Assembly: GCF_023898315.1 (NCBI RefSeq)
Contig: NC_064619.1
Span: forward strand, 500,560,594 to 500,624,593
Direction of reading: 5' to 3'
Source of the DNA: Schistocerca nitens
Lineage: Eukaryota > Arthropoda > Insecta > Orthoptera > Acrididae
Length of the DNA: 64,000 bases
The notes below the pieces were generated by a model. That model did not search any database. It was given only the letters and a program-made list of their open reading frames with translations, and was not told the origin of the DNA. Positions 22,286 through 33,620 of this stretch are shown one piece after another. Each line of letters starts with the position of its first letter. Position 1 is the stretch's first letter. Position numbers and translations under genes: made by a program.

Positions 22286-22475
22286 GCCTGCCTTTGTGGC
22301 CGAGCAGTTCTAGGCGCTTCTGACCAGAACCGCACTGATGCTACCGTTGCTGGTTCGAATCCTGCCTCGGGCATGGATGTCTTTAGGTTAGTTAGGTTTG
22401 AGTAGTTCTAAGTCTAGGGGACTGATGACCTCAGATGTTAAGTCCCATAGTGCTTAGAACCATTTGAACCAGTTG
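22286..22475 (+). mobile_element. tRNA-derived SINE (common family)
   Basis: Plus-orientation copy with A box (TGGCCGAGCAG), B box (GGTTCGAATCC) and tail ACCATTTGAACC. The 12-bp duplication AACAACGACAGT flanks it (22274-22285 and 22476-22487). Confidence 0.92.
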
Positions 22476-22539
22476 AACAACGACAGTACAGGTCAGAAAG
22501 TAACAGAGAAATACTCAATGAGAGCAACAGAAATGACAC

Positions 22540-23205
22540 TGTGATTCATGATGATCCCCTCGGCAATACAAAAGACAGGGAATGGTTCTTAATAGGATGT
22601 GTGATCAGCAATGGCGGCAGTGCATGTTCTACAACCTGCTCTCTTGATGGTCATGAGGTTGGGAAGGAGCACTTGTGGTATTCCGTTCCATTAAACAGCA
22701 GCAATAGTGCGCTTAGCATCTGCTGTATGGTCGCTGGTGTATGTGGACGTGCCAAAATATGTCTCAGCAACACCTCCCATGTGTTGTTCGTTGACGTTAA
22801 AGTCTGGGGGAGAGGCAGGACAGTCGATTCGTCGAATGTTTTCTCCTTCCAAGACCTCCTCCACCTGTGCTGTTCGATGAGGTCACGCTTTGCCAGTCAT
22901 AAAAATTAAGTCAGTGTCGAAAGCATTCTGAAAATACGCACAGGGAGGTGGTGTGCAGTGCCCAATAACATTGAGACTGAGTGTACAAAGATTTGGACGA
23001 CAGTATTGCATGCAACATTATACCTCCGAACAATACTACGCCCGGACCCCAAAAACAATCATGTTCGACATAGGTGCATTACGTGTTACCACCTCTCGTC
23101 ATATGAAGGTACATCCAGCATTGTCGTACATTATAGTTTTGCTAGTCCACGTATCTGAACACATTACACTCACCAGTCAATGTTATTGAGGCGCTGTACT
23201 CTTTC
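22540..23205 (-). pseudogene. Tc1-like transposase fragment, minus arm of an inverted pair
   Basis: Minus-strand frames give pieces of a Tc1 transposase: DCFWGPGVV in the centre, then VLLRHILARPHTPATIQQM near the C-terminus. Many frameshifts. The paired plus-strand fragment of the same type starts directly to the right at about 23206. No terminal repeats found. Confidence 0.6.
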
Positions 23206-23280
23206 CTCATGTTCGTCTTTTCAGGGCCCTGATTTCATTTTTAAGGATGACAATCCGCGACGACACTGAAAGAGCAGTGG

Positions 23281-24048
23281 GAAAAAATGGCTCTGAGCAC
23301 TATGGGAACATCTGAGGTCATCAGTCCCCTAGAACTTAGAACTCCTTAAACCTAACTAACCTAAGGACACCCATGCCCGAGACAGGATTCGAACCTGATG
23401 CATATGAAACGTCCCCTTAGCAAAATTATAAATGACTGTGCTTAAACTGACACACAAGATTTTTAGCGCAACGCAATCTGAGTTTTAAAAATCCCTACAA
23501 AAGAATGGCCCTGACTAACCTTAACCTATACCTTTCATGAATCACTTACCTCACAAAAATCTTCGTCACACGAACTACTGCAATACAGCGAGCGCCACTA
23601 CTGCCAGCTAAATAAAAGATTCTAACTACTGAAGGCACTAACTACAGATAGGCATAGTTAGCAAATGAAAGATTTTGATAGAAAACAAACAATGTATTTA
23701 CCTTAATAGTGTTCAAAAGTCATAATATATATAGCAGTTCATGACATCCAGTCTTACAAATTTCAAAACTTCGCCATTTCTCTCTCCACATCCACCACTG
23801 CTGGCGGCTCACCTCCAACTGCGCAACGCTATGCGCTGTTAACAGCCAACAGCCCAACACTACAATGGCGAATATTACAACAATGCCACCCAGCCACAGA
23901 CTGCACACAGCACAGCCAGTGATTTTCATACTGAGCGCTACCTGTCGTTACCAATACAAAAACCTAAACAGCCTACTCACACTGCGACCGTAGCGGTCGC
24001 GCAGTTCCACAATGAAGCGCCTAGAACCGCTCGGCCACACCGGCCGGC
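23281..24048 (-). mobile_element. tRNA-derived SINE split by a nested insertion
   Basis: The minus-orientation SINE tail is at 23281-23397 and the head at 23984-24048. The duplication AAAGAGCAGTGG flanks the whole unit (23269-23280 and 24049-24060). A 586-bp insertion separates the two halves inside the B box region. Confidence 0.9.
23398..23983. mobile_element. Non-coding insertion inside the SINE, unclassified (possibly solo LTR)
   Basis: 586 bp placed exactly between the GAACCTG and CGACCGTAG parts of the SINE. It starts ATGCATATGAAACGTCCCC and ends AACAGCCTACTCACA. No coding frame. A 3-bp CTG flank is possible, and the TGAAAC...CACA ends hint at an LTR, but a convincing 4-6 bp duplication is missing. 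Confidence 0.55.
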
Positions 24049-24441
24049 AAAGAGCAGTGGAGGAGCTCTTGGTATGAGAAGATATTCAGCGAACGAACGG
24101 ACTTGTCCGTTCCCCCCCAACTTAAATTCTGTCTAGCATGTGTGATGCGTTGGGGAGACGTATTGAAGCATGCCCAGACTCATCAAAAACCTTCCAGCAG
24201 TTGTCAACCGGACTGGAGTAGGAATGGAACACTCTACCATAAGATCTCATTACAAACATTGCGACCATCATGGGAGCACGTTGCAGAGCATCCAATGGTG
24301 CCCGTGGACATCACACAACCTACTAAGAACCATGTCGCGCCTTTTGTAATGTCCTGGGGATCATCACAACCTCGGGGACGTCTGCATCTTTGTGCAGTTC
24401 TTTCAGTTGCCTACTCTGCTCTCCTGCACTGTACTATACTA

Positions 24442-25863
24442 CACTCCTGGAAATGGAAAAAAGAACACATTGACACCGGTGTGTCAGACCCACCATACTT
24501 GCTCCGGACACTGCGAGAGGGCTGTACAAGCAATGATCACACGCACGGCACAGCGGACACACCAGGAACCGCGGTGTTGGCCATCGAATGGCGCTAGCTG
24601 CGCAGCATTTGTGCACCGCCGCCGTCAGTGTCAGCCAGTTTGCCGTGGCATACGGAACTCCATCGCAGTCTTTAACACTGGTAGCATGCCGCGACAGCGT
24701 GGACGTGAACCGTATGTGCAGTTGACAGACTTTGAGCGAGGGCGTATAGTGGGCATGCGGGAGGCCGGGTGGACGTACCGCCGAATTGCTCAACACGTGG
24801 AGCGTGAGGTCTCCACAGTACATCGATGTTGTCGCCAGTGGTCGGCGGAAGGTGCACGTGCCCGTCGACCTGGGACCGGACCGCAGCGACGCACGGATGC
24901 ACGCCAAGACCGTAGGATCCTACGCAGTGCCGTAGGGGACCGCACCGCCACTTCCCAGCAAATTAGGGACACTGTTGCTCCTGGGGTATCGGCGAGGACC
25001 ATTCGCAACCGTCTCCATGAAGCTGGGCTACGGTCCCGCACACCGTTAGGCCGTCTTCCGCTCACGCCCCAACATCGTGCAGCCCGCCTCCAGTGGTGTC
25101 GCGACAGGCGTGAATGGAGGGACGAATGGAGACGTGTCGTCTTCAGGGATGAGAGTCGCTTCTGCCTTGGTGCCAATGATGGTCGTATGCTTGTTTGGCG
25201 CCGTGCAGGTGAGCGCCACAATCAGGACTGCATACGACCGAGGCACACAGGGCCAACACCCGGCATCATGGTGTGGGGAGCGATCTCCTACACTGGCCGT
25301 ACACCACTGGTGATCGTCGAGGGGACACTGAATAGTGCGCGGTACATCCAAACCGTCATCGAACCCATCGTTCTACCATTCCTAGACCGGCAAGGGAACT
25401 TGCTGTTCCAACAGGACAATGCACGTCCGCATGTATCCCGTGCCACCCAACGTGCTCTAGACGGTGTAAGTCAACTACCCTGGCCAGCAAGATCTCCGGA
25501 TCTGTCCCCCGTTGAGCATGTTTGGGACTGGATGAAGCGTCGTCTCACGCGGTCTGCACGTCCAGCACGAACGCTGGTCCAACTGAGGCGCCAGGTGGAA
25601 ATGGCATGGCAAGCCGTTCCACAGGACTACATCCAGCATCTCTACGATCGTCTCCATGGGAGAATAGCAGCCTGCATTGCTGCAAAAGGTGGATATACAC
25701 TGTACTAGTGCCGACATTGTGCATGCTCTGTTGCCTGTGTCTATGTGCCTGTGGTTCTGTCAGTGTGATCATGTGATGTATCTGACCCCAGGAATGTGTC
25801 AATAAAGTTTCCCCTTCCTGGGACAATGAATTCACGGTGTTCTTATTTCAATTTCCAGGAGTG
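24442..25863 (+). mobile_element. Tc1-like transposon, family A copy 2 (intact)
   Basis: 1422 bp, exactly the length of copy 1, flanked by TA (24440-24441 and 25864-25865), with the same terminal repeats (CACTCCTGGAAATGGAAAAA and the CACTCCTGGAAATTG complement). Contains one intact transposase gene. It lies just downstream of a Tc1 C-terminal fragment. Confidence 0.95.
24686..25708 (+). CDS. Tc1-like transposase, intact frame (family A copy 2)
   Basis: 340 residues, same start and stop as copy 1. I count seven differences from copy 1: Q33R, G39E, S154R, R169L, E259D, I276V and V333A. Catalytic residues D155, D244 and E277 are kept, again with 32 residues between D244 and E277. S154R sits next to the first catalytic Asp (FRDESRF instead of FSDESRF), so this copy may be weaker or inactive although its frame is open. 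The nuclear DNA-binding N-terminus is intact. Confidence 0.92.
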   Translation: MPRQRGREPYVQLTDFERGRIVGMREAGWTYRRIAQHVEREVSTVHRCCRQWSAEGARARRPGTGPQRRTDARQDRRILRSAVGDRTATSQQIRDTVAPGVSARTIRNRLHEAGLRSRTPLGRLPLTPQHRAARLQWCRDRREWRDEWRRVVFRDESRFCLGANDGRMLVWRRAGERHNQDCIRPRHTGPTPGIMVWGAISYTGRTPLVIVEGTLNSARYIQTVIEPIVLPFLDRQGNLLFQQDNARPHVSRATQRALDGVSQLPWPARSPDLSPVEHVWDWMKRRLTRSARPARTLVQLRRQVEMAWQAVPQDYIQHLYDRLHGRIAACIAAKGGYTLY

Positions 25864-25865
25864 TA

Positions 25866-26493
25866 TATTGTATGAGTTCTTCACGTTCCAAATATCACCG
25901 AAATACGCTACTTGGCAGTGGCACACCATGCAGAAGTCACTTTTGTCCATAACCTCGGCACACCGTGTTAATTTTCATAATTTTAATCCATTCTATTGTT
26001 TTTCACTTGAATAAAATTACTTCTTAGTATTCTTTCGCATCCCCCAGATAACTCTCCACATGACCCTTACAGTGCTACTCGTGCAATGTAATGTTCAAGA
26101 AACTAAATTCCCTGCAAAATACTGTTTTCAACACACTAATCCGATCCATGAACCTGTTTCATCTATGAGCTTCAAAGAGAGTAGAGTAATGGAAGCACAA
26201 ACACTGAAGAGCCCAGAGCTAAATCATGTTTGATTTTGTTCAAAAGGTTTCTCGACAAAAGCAGCGGAAGCAAAAAAAGTCTACAAATGCCAGGAGCAAG
26301 GAAAAATTCTCTCGTAGAGCAGAACGGAATAAATAAGAAGCTAAGTGCAAACAATCCCCGATAGAAATAACACTGCTTTGAGTAAATTACATTATGAAAA
26401 TCTATAACAGTACTGAATACTGGAAAGTATAAATCTGAAATCACAACACACATTTCTGATGTTCTCCAGTCTCTTTCAACAGCTACGCAAATA
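25866..26493. other. Spacer between two inverted family A elements
   Basis: 628 bp, AT-rich, with no recognisable gene. The flanking Tc1 copies 2 and 3 face each other. Confidence 0.55.
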
Positions 26494-27914
26494 CACTCCT
26501 GGAAATTGAAATAAGAACACCGTGAATTCATTGTCCCAGGAAGGGGAAACTTTATTGACACATTCCTGGGGTCAGATACATCACATGATCACACTGACAG
26601 AACCACAGGCACATAGACACAGGCAACAGAGCATGCACAATGTCGGCACTAGTACAGTGTATATCCACCTTTCGCAGCAATGCAGGCTGCTATTCTCCCA
26701 TGGACACGATAGTAGAGATGCTGGATGTAGTCCTGTGGAACGGCTTGCCATGCCATTTCCACCTGGCGCCTCAGTTGGACCAGCGTTCGTGCTGGACGTG
26801 CAGACCGCGTGAGACGACGCTTCATCCAGTCCCAAACATGCTCAACGGGGGACAGATCCGGAGATCTTGCTGGCTAGGGTAGTTGACTTACACCGTCTAG
26901 AGCACGTTGGGTGGCACGGGATACATGCGGACGTGCATTGTCCTGTTGGAACAGCAAGTTCCCTTGCCGGTCTAGGAATGGTAGAACGATGGGTTCGATG
27001 ACGGTTTGGATGTACCGTGCACTATTCAGTGTCCCCTCGACGATCACAGTGGTGTACGGCCAGTGTAGGAGATCGCTCCCCACACCATGATGCCGGGTGT
27101 TGGCCCTGTGTGCCTCGGTCGTATGCAGTCCTGATTGTGGCGCTCCTCTGCACGGCGCCAAACACGCATACGACCATCATTGGCACCAAGGCAGAAGCGA
27201 CTCTCATCGCTGAAGACGACACGTCTCCATTCGTCCCTCCATTCACGCCTGTCGCGACACCACTGGAGGCGGGCTGCACAATGTTGGGGCGTGAGCGGAA
27301 GACGGCCTAACGGTGTGCGGGACCGTAGCCCAGCTTCATGGAGACGGTTGCGAATGGTCCTCGCCGATACCCCAGGAGCAACAGTGTCCCTAATTTGCTG
27401 GGAAGTGGCGGTGCGGTCCCCTACGGCACTGCGTAGGATCCTACGGTCTTGGCGTGCATCCGTGCGTCGCTACGGTCCGGTCCCAGGTCGACGGGCACGT
27501 GCACCTTCCGCCGACCACTGGCGACAACATCGATGTACTGTGGAGACCTCACGCCCCACGTGTTGAGCAATTCGGCGGTACGTCCACCCGGCCTCCCGCA
27601 TGCCCACTATACGCCTTCGCTCAAAGTCCGCCAACTGCACATACGGTTCACGTCCACGCTGTCGCGGCATGCTACCAGTGTTAAAGACTGCGATGGAGTT
27701 CCGTATGCCACGGCAAACTGGCTGACACTGACGGCGGCGGTGCACAAATGCTGCGCAGCTAGCGCCATTCGATGGCCAACACCGCGGTTCCTGGTGTGTC
27801 CGCTGTGCCGTGCGTGTGATCATTGCTTGTACAGCCCTCTCGCAGTGTCCGGAGCAAGTATGGTGGGTCTGACACACCGGTGTCAATGTGTTCTTTTTTC
27901 CATTTCCAGGAGTG
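26494..27914 (-). mobile_element. Tc1-like transposon, family A copy 3 (dead)
   Basis: 1421 bp, in inverted orientation, flanked by TA (26492-26493 and 27915-27916). Ends match copies 1 and 2. One base shorter than the intact copies because of a deletion in the transposase. Confidence 0.94.
26649..27670 (-). pseudogene. Tc1-like transposase, inactivated (family A copy 3)
   Basis: Same gene as the two intact copies, start codon at 27670. A C-to-T change turns a Gln codon after RRPGTGP (residue 67) into a stop. A one-base deletion near 27049 (CACTGTGATC instead of CACTGGTGATC) shifts the frame. A Trp codon in LPWPARS (residue 266) is a stop. Otherwise very close to the intact copies, so the inactivation is recent. 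Confidence 0.93.
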
Positions 27915-27923
27915 TAATTTGTG

Positions 27924-29169
27924 CACTATGTGATCAAAAGTACCCGTAGACCGGGCTGAAATTGACTTACAAGTTCGTGGCGCCCTCCATCGGTAATGCT
28001 GGATTTCTATATGGTGTTGGTCCACCATTAGCCTTGATGACAGCTTCCACTCTCGCAGGCATACGTTCAGTCAGGTTCTGGAAGGTTTCTTGCGGAATGG
28101 CAGCCTATTTTTCAGGGTGTTGCACTAAAGAGAGGTATCGATGTCGGTCGGTGAGGCCTGGCACGAAGTCGGCGTTCCAAAACGTCCCAAAGGTGGTCTA
28201 TAGGATTCAGGTCAAGACTCTGTGCATGCCAGTCCATTACAGGGAAGTTATTGTCGAGTAACCACTGCGCCACAGGTCATGTATTATGAACAGGTGTTCG
28301 ACCGTGTTGAAAGATGCAATCGCCATTCCCGAATTGCTCTTCAACAATGGGAAGCAAGAAACTGTTTAAAACATCAATGTAGGCCTGTGCTGTGATAGTG
28401 CCACGCAAAGCAACAAGGGGTGCAAGCACCCTCCATGAGAAACACAACCACACCATAACACTATCGCCTCCGAATTTTACTGTTGGCACTACACACGCTG
28501 GCAGACGACGTTCACCTGGCATTCGCCATAACCACACCCTGCCATCGCATCGCCACATTGTGTACCGTGATTCGTCACTCCACATAACGTTTTTCCACTA
28601 TTCAGTCGTCCAATGTATATACTCCTTACACCAAGCGAGGCGACGTTTGGCATCTACCGGCGTGATGTGTGGCTTATAAGTAGCCGCCCGACCACGAAAC
28701 CCAAGTTTTCTCGCCTCCCGCCTAACTGTCATAGTACTTTCAATGGATTCTGATGCAATTTGGAATTAATGTGTGGTGGTCTGAATAGATGTCTGCCTAT
28801 TACACATTACGACCTTCTTCAAATGACGGCGGTCTCTGTCCGTCAACAGACGAGGTCTGCCTGTACGCTTTTGTGCTGTACGTTTCTCTTCACGTTTCCA
28901 CTTCACTATCACATAGGAACCAGTATACCAAGGTATGTTTACGAGTGTGTAAAGCCCGGGTACAGACATATGACAAAAGTGACACCCAATCACCTGGCCA
29001 CGTTCTAAGTCCGTGAGTTCAACGGGTTGCTCCATTTTGCTCTCTCACGATGTCTAATGACTGCTGAGGTCGCTGATATGGAGTACCTGAAAGTAGGTGG
29101 CAGCACAATGCACCTAATATGAAAAACGCATGTTTTTGTTGCTTTCCGGATACTTTTGATCACATAGTG
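27924..29169 (-). mobile_element. Tc1-like transposon, dead (third family)
   Basis: Inverted ends CACTATGTGATCAAAAGTAC and its complement near 29146-29169; TA at 29170-29171 (left flank is TG, probably mutated). 1246 bp. The transposase begins at ATG 29035 (MEQPVELTDLERGQVIG) and shows GRPRLLTDRDRRHLKKVV, then MWSDESRYTMWRCDGRVWLW, GGDSVMVWLCFSW and a degraded second Asp block (QHGRTPVHN in place of QDNAPVH). Several frameshifts. It starts nine bases after copy 3 of family A ends. Confidence 0.88.
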
Positions 29170-29171
29170 TA

Positions 29172-29736
29172 CAAAAATTTGCTGCTTCTGTTACTGAGGT
29201 ATTGGAGAAATTTCCATCGCAGTAACATTCCTATTTTACCAATAGACAAAATTGGCAGGCATTGGCAAGTTTATTACTGTTACCTCAGAGTGTGTCGAAT
29301 GCTGTAATTCAATAGTTGAACATAAGATCACATACGTCACATTCAATGACAAAGAGTTATCCCGTAATCAAATCCGGAGGTATTCGTCAGCGTCATAGTG
29401 TAAACGATATTTCACAGATCAGGTAGCAGTTTAAGCGCAAACTTGTCATGCGGACTGGGATCTACCCCAGTTTAACCATTTAATCCTCGAACTCCTCTGC
29501 CAACTCGTTCGCATTCATACTAGTGCTGGAATCGCAGCGGATTAAATCGTGGTTGCACTGTTAGCATTCTCGCGAAATCTACACGTCGCTCTTGTGTGGT
29601 GGCATGGTGCATGTGACACCACAGTCTTCAGAACTATGTCAGCTCATTTTAGTATGAATCTGATAATCCTCAATAGAATTTTCGCCTTAAAGAAAAGGAC
29701 ATCTTGTAAATCCTAAATATTTTACACTTAAAACAA
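29172..29736. other. Unassigned spacer
   Basis: No feature recognised. Confidence 0.45.
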
Positions 29737-31414
29737 CACTGGTGTCCAAAATTAAAGCCGGCCGTGGTGACCGAGCGGTTCTAGGCGCTTCAGTCTGGAA
29801 CCGCGCGACTGCTACGGTCGCAGGTTCGAATCCTGCCTCGGGCATGGATGTGTGTGATGTCTTAGGTTAGTTAGGTTTAAGTAGTTCTAAGTTCTAGGGG
29901 ACTGATGACCTCAGAAGTTAAGTCCCATAGTGCTCAGAGCCATTTGAACCAAAATTAAGCAACAAACCGCTGTTTCCCCGTGCTGTGTCTAATTCACGAC
30001 ATAGTCATACAAAATGTCAACAGATGTCCGTACAATCGTGTTCCGCATGGAAGGTGGCATTCCGGTCAATGAACAACCACGTCAACGATGACGTCAGAGC
30101 ACCTATCAAACGGGGTAGTGTTTGCCAGGTAGTCCCACATCCACAATCGCTGTGTACACAGTCACGGACGGTACAGTATGGCACATAGAAGACACCTACC
30201 ACACTCTCCGAGGTGGAGGGCCTTAAGAAAGATGGAAGCAGTACAGTCGCAGACTGATGTCGCCCGAAGGCTTAAAGTAAATCGTTCTGTCGTTTCTCGT
30301 ACGTAACGATAATTTATATAGACCCAAACAGATCCCTAAGTGCATGGCAGGGCCGACCACTTGTGATATCAAAAAGAGCGGACCGTTATTTGGCCGTAAG
30401 GGCGCGACAATACCGCCTTGATACTGCACGCCAACTGGCATCTGACCTCACAGCATCCACTAGACGTATTGTATCGAGATAGATGGTGCACAGAAGGCTT
30501 CGGAAGAGTAACCTTTATTGTCGCGGACCTTCTGCATATGTACAACTGATGCGTCTTCACAGAAGGGAACTTCTAGAGTGGAGTTGTCAACTTGCAACCT
30601 AGACGGTCGAACAGTGGACCAATGTTCTTTTCGCAGGTTAGTCCCGATTTGGTGTGGAGAGTGATTCTCGACGCAATCGCATCAGGAGGGAACGTGAAAC
30701 ACGATTTCAGAATCCAAACATTGAGGAAGGAGACCGATATCGGGGAGTTATGGGCAGGGATTATGTTGACACCTATTCATGAAATTGTATGGTTGAATCG
30801 GCAAGGTTCAACTGCTGGCAGGTGTCGCGACGAGATCTTGGGGTGTCAAGTGCGGCTGTTGCGAGGTGGTTTAGGCCCAGACTTGGTCTTGATGGACGAT
30901 AATGCTCGACCTCGTAGAGCACGATAGAGCACGGTGGTTGAAGTTCTCTTGGAAACGGAAGATACTGCATGCGTGGCGTGGCCTGCACGCTCTCACGATT
31001 TGAATCCCATCTGGGATGCACTAGGGAGACAGGCTGGATCACGTCAGCATCCACCAACCACTGTCCAAGAACTGCGAGCAACTCTGCAGGAAGAACGGAC
31101 ATTATTGCCTCAACATGAGACTCAAGACATCACTCAGAGCATGCCCCCGTGATTGTTAGGCCTGTATTGCTGCCAGAGCTGATCACACCCCATGGTGAGC
31201 ACATTGACCAGCTGCGGGAATGTGTGCGCAAATCCTTTAAGTTGGAGAAAACGAAGAACATTTTTGTCTACCAGTATGCAAGCTGCAGTTGTTTACGTTC
31301 TGCGTTCTTTACATGGTTTCTACTTTACTATCACCTGTTTACACTGCTTTGCGGCAAAATAAACGCAATCTTGCAAAAATTTCCGTTTGTTGCTTTAATT
31401 TTGGACACCAGTGT
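29737..31414 (+). mobile_element. Tc1-like transposon, dead (fourth family), with SINE insertion
   Basis: Inverted ends CACTGGTGTCCAAAATTAA (left, interrupted right after by a SINE) and its complement near 31396-31413, each followed by GCAACAAAC. The plus-strand transposase is heavily broken. Readable blocks: ELWAGIMLTPIHEIVW, GPDLVLMDDNARPRRAR (second Asp), EDTACVAWPARSHDLNPIWDAL (the Glu region, where the Glu is lost), and QELRATLQEERTLLP. The flanking TA is mutated on both sides. Confidence 0.82.
29756..29950 (+). mobile_element. tRNA-derived SINE (common family), full length
   Basis: Head GCCGGCCGTGGTGACCGAGC, B box GGTTCGAATCC and tail GAGCCATTTGAACC in plus orientation. The duplication AAAATTAA flanks it (29748-29755 and 29951-29958). 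Inserted into the left terminal repeat of a Tc1 element. Confidence 0.92.
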
Positions 31415-31454
31415 GAGCCGTGCGCGACTCGTTGTCATGCCGTTTATTACTTGG

Positions 31455-31518
31455 CATCTTGTCATTGCGGTTATGGCATCTCGTTGCATCTTGTCATTGC
31501 GGTTATGGCATCTCGTTT
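31455..31518. repeat. Tandem duplication, 2 x 32 bp
   Basis: Two identical 32-bp copies of a unit beginning CATCTTGTCATTGCGGTTAT. Just outside the right end of the Tc1 element. Confidence 0.9.
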
Positions 31519-32517
31519 CTTATTCGATTTACTGGCCTCATTAAGTTGCTGGCTTGCCTGCCCTTCAGCGGCAGCAGCAGCGCTTATCGATACGAGTACT
31601 GTTGTACTATCTTTGGAGCGACCGCTAGTATTTCCGGATCGCGTTGTGTGGAGCGGGCAGCTGCGAAAGGGACATCAGGTCGGTTTGGGGTGCAGCAGCG
31701 AGCAGGTCCGTGCAGTGCGAGGGCAAGCCGGGGCCTCTGGCTGTGTACTGCCACTTCCGGATCGAGGAGGGATAGCTGCGAGAGCGACGACTTCGTTGCA
31801 CACCGTACTCTGGACGTTTGAGTGAAGAGTTAACTGCTAATGCAACCACGACTGTTCTGAGATCTCGCCTTTGGTTAGTGGGTTGTTGCTCCCAGGGCCG
31901 CTGAGCCTGGCGGCAACGAGTGAAGTGTTTCGAGGCGGTGAAATATTGCAGCCGACTTTCTCTATTTGTTATTCATGATTGAAGTTAGTATTATTCTTTT
32001 TAGTGAAGTGCAACCAGCGGTATTTTTTGCCTTGTGGCCGTTAACGCCCCATTTACCTGCCCTGGACGTTCGCGTACTTTTCCGGCAGTGTACCTTTCCT
32101 CGTCGTGTTGATGCTGTCCGACAGACCGTGTAGTTCGACAGCCTCTTGTATTGTACTGTGCATATTTTTTTGGGAGGTCTAGCTTGGTTCTAGTGTTTCT
32201 TTCGACCTTGGGTGTTTTCTGAAGACGTAGTGCTGTCTGTCTCTTCGCCCTTGCCTAAAAATATTCCATCGTTGCACCGGTGATCGGACGTTAGGCGGAT
32301 AGGTTAATCGGTCGGTCAGCGCTTAAGCTGCCCCTAGTTTGAGCTTCTATCGTGTTACGTGAGTACAACTCTTGGCTGCCTGTCTCACCTTACCTTATGT
32401 TTGAGTTACCTTCGCAGGGCGACCCTTGGAACACTAGCTGAGAACCGCCTGTCCTGATTCCTTAGATTGTGATGTTTGTTTTAAGGATATTTGTAATTTT
32501 CTAATTATTGTTGGTGT
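31519..32517. other. Unassigned, moderately GC-rich sequence
   Basis: Open frames here (31289-31825 and 31420-31821) overlap in two frames and show no known motif. Possibly part of a retroelement control region, but no defining ends are visible. Confidence 0.4.
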
Positions 32518-33110
32518 GGCCTTCAGCCAAGCAATAATTTCAGTTCTTAGGTGATGAGGCCTTCAGCCGTGTTACAGTAAGCTTTTTTTTGTTTTTTTTT
32601 TTGGCAAGCTTGTTTTAAAAGCAAGGGATTTATTTTAAAAGTGCTATTTGGAATTGTTTTTGTGACTTCTAATTCAGGCCTTCAGTCGTTTGTTATTGAA
32701 GTTGTGTATGGCGTTCGTCCGAGTAGCAATTTCACTTGTTTTACAATAAGGCCTTCGGTCGTGTTACAGTTTATTTTAAAATGAAGTATTTATCTTTATA
32801 TGTTCTATTTGTAATTGTTCTTCTGAATTCAGGACTTCAGCCGTTTGTTGTTTGAGGTTATTGTTGGAGTTTTTTGTTCAAATGGCTCTGAGCACTATGG
32901 GACTCAACTGCTGTGGTCATCAGTCCCCTAGAACTTAGAACTACTTAAACCTAACTAACCTAAGGACATCACACACATCCATGCCCGAGGCAGGATTCGA
33001 ACCTGAGACCGTAGCAGTCGCACGGTTCCGGATTGCGCGCCTAGAACCGCGAGACCACCGCGACCGGCGGGAGTTTTTTGTGATAAGGCCTTCAGCCGTC
33101 ATACAGTCAA
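32518..33110. repeat. Dispersed short repeat: six diverged GGCCTTCAGCCG copies
   Basis: The core GGCCTTCAGCCG (with one or two changes) occurs near 32518, 32558, 32677, 32750, 32832 and 33087. Some copies are followed by TGTTACAGT, others by TTTGTT and preceded by GAATTCAGG. The array is interrupted by a SINE at 32878-33069. An AATAAAG signal follows near 33156. It looks like a decayed tandem array, perhaps of a retroelement end. Confidence 0.6.
32878..33069 (-). mobile_element. tRNA-derived SINE (common family)
   Basis: Minus-orientation copy flanked by the 12-bp duplication GGAGTTTTTTGT (32866-32877 and 33070-33081). The B box complement is present (GATTCGAACC). Confidence 0.92.
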
Positions 33111-33620
33111 TTGTGTTTTTTTTAAGACATTGTTTTAAAATTTTAATTTCTTTAAATAAAGTTTACGCATTTGTTGTGTAACCGAGAGTAACTGATTACG
33201 CCCCATCCACAATCGTAACCTTATCCTGCCCTGTCCTGAGAAACCAACTCTCACAGTGTAGTAGAGTGAACTTGATAAACTTAAATTTTTTTTGCAGAAC
33301 AGGCTGTATGATGTACAAAAAAATAATTCACTTAGGCTTCTAACTGCAACTATTTACCAAATATGCAGTAGTGAAACCGCGTCTTAATTGAGGGCACTAT
33401 TTGTGAGGTAAGAGGCACTAGCAAAGCAAATTTCAGCATGTGACTGAAACTTAATCCTTCATCTCGAAATTGATATAAGGTTATTATTTATACGTTATAC
33501 CTTTCACGATATAATATTAACAAAGTAACTATCATGTTCTACGTACCTGTCAAACACGATTACGACGACAAAATAGATAGTTTTTGTATGAAAAAAATGT
33601 AAGCACCTTGTCTTTACTCA
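33111..33620. other. Unassigned AT-rich spacer
   Basis: No feature recognised apart from the AATAAA near 33156. Confidence 0.4.

Larger units (their letters stand above)
23206..24335 (+). pseudogene. Tc1-like transposase fragment, plus arm, split by a SINE
   Basis: Reads FSGPDFIFKDDN (second catalytic Asp region) up to the SINE at 23281, and resumes at 24061 with EELLV. It then runs through HVCDALGRRIEACPDS to LSTGLEEEWNTLPQDLITNI and GHHTTY with a stop at about 24325. The order fits a Tc1 C-terminal half. The 5' half is absent, because at 23206 the orientation reverses. Confidence 0.65.

Noticed and set aside
29756-29840. Possible tRNA genes wherever A/B boxes occur (for example 29756, 41847, 51051, 56021, 63404)
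   Set aside because: All are heads of SINEs with shared non-tRNA bodies and target duplications. None folds as a complete tRNA with a clean acceptor stem by eye.
31289-31825. 178-residue open frame
   Set aside because: It starts inside a dead Tc1 end, crosses a 32-bp tandem duplication and overlaps another frame of similar length. No known motif.
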